64,000 nucleotides of DNA from NCBI GenBank assembly GCA_934725105.1, contig CAKVBD010000005.1, positions 1 to 64,000 on the forward strand. Reading direction: 5' to 3'. The notes beneath the pieces were generated by a model, which saw nothing but the letters and a program-made list of their open reading frames with translations, was not told the DNA's origin and made no database searches. A program made the position numbers and the translations under genes. Positions 60,293 to 64,000 of this stretch are shown piece by piece. Positions within the stretch are counted from its first letter, which is position 1. The number at the start of each line of letters is the position of its first letter. Origin of the DNA: an uncultured Bulleidia sp. GTDB taxonomy: Bacteria; Bacillota_I; Bacilli_A; Erysipelotrichales; Erysipelotrichaceae.

Positions 60293-60961
60293 ATGGAAAA
60301 TAAAGAGAAACAACAGTTCAGTGAAACACAGGTATTTGAGAGATTAACAAATCCTGAAATCGATGAAAAAAAGAAAAATGTAGAAGAAAAGAGAAAAAAA
60401 TCTGAAAAAAAAGAAGAACATGAAGAATCTGCTACAGATGAAGTATTTTCTTTTATCAAGGATCTTGCAATATGTATGGTGATTGTTTTTGTGATTACCA
60501 ATTTTGTCATTCGTCCTGTACAGGTAAAAGGAAACTCTATGTATCCTACATTGGAAGATGAATCAATTGGTGTATCAAATACACTTGGCTATCAATTATC
60601 ACCACTCAAACGTTTTGATATCGTTGTTATTTATGTTCCAGAAAAGAATGAATACTTAGTCAAGCGCGTCATTGGATTGCCTGGAGAAACAGTATCCTAT
60701 TCAAATGGACAGCTATATATCAATGGTGAAAGTGTTGATGAAGATTTCTTATCGCAAGAATATGTGGAATCTTATGGATCTGGATGGATGCCAGATGTCA
60801 ATGAAATTACATTAGGTGAGGATGAATATTATTGTCTTGGTGATAATCGTCCACATTCTTCAGACTCAAGATACTATGGACCATTCAAGAAGGAAAATAT
60901 TCGATCAAAAGGTATTTTCATAGCATGGCCATTGAGTGATTTTGGTGTTGAAACATGGTAA
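60293..60961 (+). CDS. lepB: Signal peptidase I
   Basis: Cleaves signal peptides outside the membrane. 222 residues: an unusually long charged cytosolic tail (about 50 residues, Lys/Glu-rich), one membrane helix (about 55-76), the catalytic Ser in GNSMYPTL, the catalytic Lys in YLVKRVIGLPGE, and GDNRPHSSDSR. The ATG at 60293 lacks a ribosome site. Precedes rbgA, as in Bacillus-type clusters. Confidence 0.95.
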   Translation: MENKEKQQFSETQVFERLTNPEIDEKKKNVEEKRKKSEKKEEHEESATDEVFSFIKDLAICMVIVFVITNFVIRPVQVKGNSMYPTLEDESIGVSNTLGYQLSPLKRFDIVVIYVPEKNEYLVKRVIGLPGETVSYSNGQLYINGESVDEDFLSQEYVESYGSGWMPDVNEITLGEDEYYCLGDNRPHSSDSRYYGPFKKENIRSKGIFIAWPLSDFGVETW

Positions 60962-60965
60962 TATA

Positions 60966-60995
60966 TGCTCCTAGATTTAACTAGGAGCACTTTTT
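60966..60995 (+). terminator. Terminator of lepB
   Basis: TGCTCCTAG (60966-60974) pairs with CTAGGAGCA (60981-60989), then CTTTTTG. Confidence 0.8.
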
Positions 60996-61017
60996 GAAAA
61001 AAGAGGAAGGAGAACAG

Positions 61018-61884
61018 ATGGTAAAAGTACAATGGTATCCAGGCCACATGGAAAAAGCAAAACGTGGCATGTTAGAAAAATTAAAAGCAGTTGATATGAT
61101 CATTGAATTACGTGATGCAAGAATGCCTGAATCCAGTAGAAATCCAATGTTAATACAAATGGCTAATCAGAAGCCAAGATTGATCGTTCTATCCAAAATG
61201 GATCAGGCAGATCCTGTACAGACAGAACTTTGGCTGAAGAAACTGCAGAGTGAAAATGTATCTTGTATTGCGGTAGATTTAATGAGAGATCCAGGATGTG
61301 GGAAAAAGATCATCCAGGCTGCTTTAAATGTCATGAAAGAAAAAAGAGACAAGCAAAGAGCAAAAGGAATCAATCCACGCGCAGTACGTGCAATGGCTGC
61401 AGGAATCCCTAATGTTGGCAAATCTACAATGATCAATCGTATTGCGGGAAAAAATACGTTAAAAGCTGCAGATAAACCAGGTGTAACGCGTTCTTTGACT
61501 TGGCTGCATGCAGATAAGGAGTTGGATCTTTTAGATACACCAGGTGTATTATGGCCTAAATTTGAAGATGAAAAGACAGGATCAATTCTTGCGGCTTTTG
61601 GTTCTATCAATGATGATATTCTAGATAAGAAGATGATTGCGATGGATGCCATTCATATCATTCAGGATCTGTATCCTGGTTTATTAGAAGACTACTATGA
61701 AAGTGGAGAAGTCAATCCTAATGGAATGTTAAAGGCAATTGCTGAAAAAAGACATTTCAAACTCAGTGATGATGTATTAGATACAAAGCGTGCTGCAGAA
61801 GCATTCTTGACAGATCTAAGACATGGAAAATATGGCAGATTGACATTGGAGCATGTAAATGAAGAAACAAGTGAAGATATGTGA
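61018..61884 (+). CDS. rbgA: Ribosome biogenesis GTPase RbgA (YlqF)
   Basis: Circularly permuted GTPase for late 50S assembly. 288 residues with WYPGHMEKAKRGM, then G4 SKMD, G1 GIPNVGKST and G3 DTPG in permuted order, and a C-terminal domain. The ATG at 61018 follows AAGGAG. Overlaps rnhB by 26 bp. Confidence 0.95.
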   Translation: MVKVQWYPGHMEKAKRGMLEKLKAVDMIIELRDARMPESSRNPMLIQMANQKPRLIVLSKMDQADPVQTELWLKKLQSENVSCIAVDLMRDPGCGKKIIQAALNVMKEKRDKQRAKGINPRAVRAMAAGIPNVGKSTMINRIAGKNTLKAADKPGVTRSLTWLHADKELDLLDTPGVLWPKFEDEKTGSILAAFGSINDDILDKKMIAMDAIHIIQDLYPGLLEDYYESGEVNPNGMLKAIAEKRHFKLSDDVLDTKRAAEAFLTDLRHGKYGRLTLEHVNEETSEDM

Positions 61885-62479
61885 AAATCTGTATGAACAT
61901 CAATACTGGAGTGAAGGAAAACTTGTCATTGGAATTGATGAAGCTGGAAGAGGTCCATTAGCTGGACCATTGTCTGTTGCGGGTGTTATTTTTCCATCTG
62001 GGTATGAGAATCCTGCAATTTATGATTCCAAGGCATTGAGTGAAAAGAAAAGAGATGCCTTATTTGAAGTGATTAAAGAAGATGCTTTGTGGTTTGAAAT
62101 TATTGAAGTGTCTGTAGAAGATATTGATCATTATAATATTTTAGAAGCAGACCGCAGAGCGATGTCAGAAATTGCAATGGATTCTTTCGCAGATATTGTT
62201 TTAAGTGATGCGATGAAAATGCATATTGAAAAGCCTGTGATTGATCTAGTCAAAGGTGATCAGAAATCTATTTCTATCGCTGCGGCAAGTATTTTAGCGA
62301 AAGTAACTAGAGATCGTATCATGAAAGAATATGATGTGCTATATCCAGAATATGGATTTAAGAATAATAAAGGCTATGGTACAAAACAGCATATGGATGC
62401 AATCCATACATATGGAATTACACCAATTCATAGAAGAAGTTTTGCACCGGTCAGTATTTATCAACAATCGTTATTTTAA
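61859..62479 (+). CDS. rnhB: Ribonuclease HII
   Basis: Removes RNA from RNA-DNA hybrids and single ribonucleotides. 206 residues with the catalytic GIDEAGRGPLAGP (Asp, Glu), the later Asp in VIDLVKGDQKS, and the KGYGTKQHMDAI motif. TTGGAG lies 7 nt before the ATG. Between rbgA and dprA, the standard Firmicute order. Confidence 0.96.
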   Translation: MKKQVKICENLYEHQYWSEGKLVIGIDEAGRGPLAGPLSVAGVIFPSGYENPAIYDSKALSEKKRDALFEVIKEDALWFEIIEVSVEDIDHYNILEADRRAMSEIAMDSFADIVLSDAMKMHIEKPVIDLVKGDQKSISIAAASILAKVTRDRIMKEYDVLYPEYGFKNNKGYGTKQHMDAIHTYGITPIHRRSFAPVSIYQQSLF

Positions 62480-62483
62480 CAAG

Positions 62484-62506
62484 AAACTTCTTTTTGAAGT
62501 TTTTTT
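62484..62506 (+). terminator. Terminator of rbgA-rnhB
   Basis: AAACTTC (62484-62490), a 5-nt loop, GAAGTTT (62496-62502), then TTTT. The dprA competence promoter starts 3 nt later. Confidence 0.8.
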
Positions 62507-62508
62507 GT

Positions 62509-62533
62509 GGAATTGCTTCAAAATTTGTGAATA
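62509..62533 (+). promoter_or_regulatory. SigH/ComX-like promoter of dprA
   Basis: GGAATT at 62509-62514, 12 nt, GTGAATA at 62527-62533. The dprA ATG is 17 nt downstream, after TAGAGGT. Fourth copy of the shared element. Confidence 0.7.
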
Positions 62534-62550
62534 TCTAATTAGAGGTATTT

Positions 62551-63297
62551 ATGAATCAAAGAGAACGATTGATACAACTCAGTATTTTCTACAATGGAAA
62601 CTGGGCAAAGATTGCTAAAGGCATCGCAACGAATGAAATAGTTCCTCATCATCCTTTAAAAAGTCCATGTATTACAATTTATGATGCCGTTTATCCAGAT
62701 TGCTTAAAACGATTGCGTTATCCGCCATGGGTACTGTATTATCAAGGCGATATTTCACTGCTAGAGAAAAAATGCATGACAATTGTTGGCAGCAGAGAAC
62801 TGTCAGACTATGGAAGAAGCGTAACGGAATTGGCTTCATCTATCTTATGTAGAAAGTATGTGATTGTTTCAGGACTTGCAAAAGGGGCAGATGCCTTTGC
62901 ACATCGAACAGCGATTTCGTGTGGTGCGAAAACAATTGGTGTGATTGCTTCTGGCTTAAAGATACAATATCCTTCCTGTAATATAGATTTGTATAAGAAA
63001 ATGCAGAAAGAACATCTCATCTTAAGTGAATATCCATATGATACAGGCATACAGAAACATCACTTTGCATGGAGAAATCGTATTCTTGCTGCTTTAGGGG
63101 AAGCATGTATTGTAACAAGTGCAAAAGTCAAAAGTGGAACAATGCTGACTGTCAATGAAGCAATCAATCTTTCAAAAGATGTATGGTGTTTTCCATATCC
63201 TTTTGAGAGTGAAGAAGGAAAAGGATGTAATAAATTAGTGCAGGAAGGTGCATTTTTGTTGTATGATACAAAACAATTATTCGATTTCGTCAGTTGA
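62551..63297 (+). CDS. dprA: DNA processing protein DprA (Smf)
   Basis: Loads RecA on incoming single strands during transformation. 248 residues with the Rossmann-type core: TIVGSRELSDYGR, VSGLAKGADAFAHRTA, VIASGLKIQYP and WRNRILAALGEACIV. No C-terminal winged helix is visible, and the N-terminal region is short, so it is smaller than Bacillus DprA (about 297). Between rnhB and topA. Confidence 0.94.
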   Translation: MNQRERLIQLSIFYNGNWAKIAKGIATNEIVPHHPLKSPCITIYDAVYPDCLKRLRYPPWVLYYQGDISLLEKKCMTIVGSRELSDYGRSVTELASSILCRKYVIVSGLAKGADAFAHRTAISCGAKTIGVIASGLKIQYPSCNIDLYKKMQKEHLILSEYPYDTGIQKHHFAWRNRILAALGEACIVTSAKVKSGTMLTVNEAINLSKDVWCFPYPFESEEGKGCNKLVQEGAFLLYDTKQLFDFVS

Positions 63298-63363
63298 AAT
63301 TCGGAAATATTTGTTTTATTGTGTTATCTGTTGTTTTAATATTATGCGAAATGGAGGACGTAA

Positions 63364-64000
63364 ATGAAAAATTTAGTCATTGTGGAATCACCATCAAAAT
63401 CCAAAACAATTGGTAAATATCTTGGAGAAGGCTATACTGTCGTTTCATCCAAGGGACATATTAGAGATCTTGCAATCAAAGGAAAGGATGGTCTAGGAGT
63501 AGACGTTGATAATAACTTTGCAGCAACATATCAAATCTCTAAAGATAAAAAAGAAACAGTCAAAGAATTAAAGAAGCTTGCAAGTGAATCAGACTATGTA
63601 TATCTTGCAACCGACCCGGACCGTGAAGGAGAAGCAATCAGCTGGCATTTAGCACAGGAACTTGGTCTAGATGAAAGTCTTGTTGATCGTGTTACGTTCC
63701 ATGAAATTACAAAAAACGCTGTCAAGGAAGCTTTCCAGCAGCCTCGTACGATTGATATGAATCTTGTACATTCTCAAGAAACACGTCGTATTCTGGATCG
63801 TATCATTGGTTTTAAGCTTTCAAAGCTGTTAAACAATAAAATCAAATCAAAGTCAGCAGGTCGTGTACAATCTGTTGCTTTGAAGCTGATTGTTGAAAAA
63901 GAAAAAGAAATCAAAGCATTTATTCCTGAAGAATACTGGGAAGTGGAAGCAGAATTCAAAAAGAAGAACAAGAAGTTTACTGCCAAACTTGCAAAGGTAG
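63364..64000 (+). CDS. topA: DNA topoisomerase I, N-terminal part (cut by window end)
   Basis: Type IA topoisomerase that relaxes negative supercoils. The 212 codons present cover the TOPRIM domain (VIVESPSKSKTIGKYL, SSKGHIRDL, ATDPDREGEAISWHL) and the start of the next domain (FHEITKNAVKEAF, ETRRILDRIIGFKLS). The catalytic Tyr lies beyond the window. GGAGG precedes the ATG. The gene has its own upstream region after dprA. Confidence 0.96.
   Translation, partial: MKNLVIVESPSKSKTIGKYLGEGYTVVSSKGHIRDLAIKGKDGLGVDVDNNFAATYQISKDKKETVKELKKLASESDYVYLATDPDREGEAISWHLAQELGLDESLVDRVTFHEITKNAVKEAFQQPRTIDMNLVHSQETRRILDRIIGFKLSKLLNNKIKSKSAGRVQSVALKLIVEKEKEIKAFIPEEYWEVEAEFKKKNKKFTAKLAKV

Noticed and set aside
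63302..63326. GGAAAT-N12-GTGTTAT before topA
   Set aside because: Spacing matches the competence promoter but the second box differs at three positions and topA is not a competence gene.
1..64000. tRNA, rRNA, CRISPR, transposon or prophage signatures
   Set aside because: I looked for tRNA T-loop motifs, regular repeats and transposase or integrase motifs and saw none; a computed scan would be needed to exclude a diverged tRNA.

Overview
This is AT-rich chromosomal DNA from a low-GC Firmicute. The gene order (plsY | parE-parC, the yqeH-yhbY-yqeK-rsfS block, recU-class A PBP, gpsB-rnpB, ffh-rpsP-khpA-rimM-trmD, rbgA-rnhB-dprA-topA), class B RNase P RNA, GpsB, RecU, RNase Y, a DnaE-type polymerase and Gram-positive style Shine-Dalgarno sites all point there. 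TGA is used as a stop. Several losses and divergences (no aroE in the yqeH block, no cinA between pgsA and recA, an eroded NadD domain, a divergent EF-P loop) suggest an Erysipelotrichia-like lineage. That assignment is inference. No sporulation gene, tRNA, rRNA operon, IS element, prophage or CRISPR array was seen.

Layout. 0-6 kb: esterase and plsY (minus), then topoisomerase IV (plus). 6-10.3 kb: ribosome-assembly cluster (yqeH, yhbY, a NadD-like/YqeK fusion, rsfS), a thioredoxin-fold-like protein, dnaD and nth. 10.3-14 kb (minus): a membrane protein, a class A PBP and recU. 14-17.1 kb: gpsB, rnpB, pgsA, recA and a PAP2 phosphatase. 17.1-19.5 kb (minus): an agr-style response regulator, membrane protein and kinase set. 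19.6-27.4 kb: rny, ferredoxin, miaB, a degenerate RNase J and ftsK. 27.4-32.3 kb: FMN riboswitch with ribU, a tail-anchored protein, cmk, der and gpsA. 32.3-35.9 kb (minus): a second class A PBP and degV. 36-43 kb: dnaE, an OmpR-type two-component pair, a tRNA methyltransferase and an M20-like remnant. 43-46.2 kb: ispG (minus), rpmG, an MBL hydrolase, a lipoprotein and an orphan PTS IIB. 46.2-49.8 kb: a complete seven-gene comG pseudopilus operon. 49.8-55.5 kb: efp, ffh and the rpsP-trmD operon. 55.5-60 kb: unrelated genes separating trmD from rplS. 60.3-64 kb: lepB, rbgA, rnhB, dprA and the start of topA.

The most coherent new signal is regulatory. recA, comGA, comGC and dprA are each preceded by the same bipartite element, GGAAYT, exactly 12 nt, then GTGAATA. 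It resembles a SigH/ComX-type alternative-sigma promoter, lies 16-33 nt before the start codon, and was seen at no other gene start here. This would define a transformation regulon (pseudopilus, DprA, RecA) read by one dedicated sigma factor. Other notable points are an RNase J paralogue that has lost most metal ligands, a NadD remnant fused to YqeK, an EF-P without its loop lysine, several apparently leaderless genes, and hairpins that carry both a terminator and a promoter.
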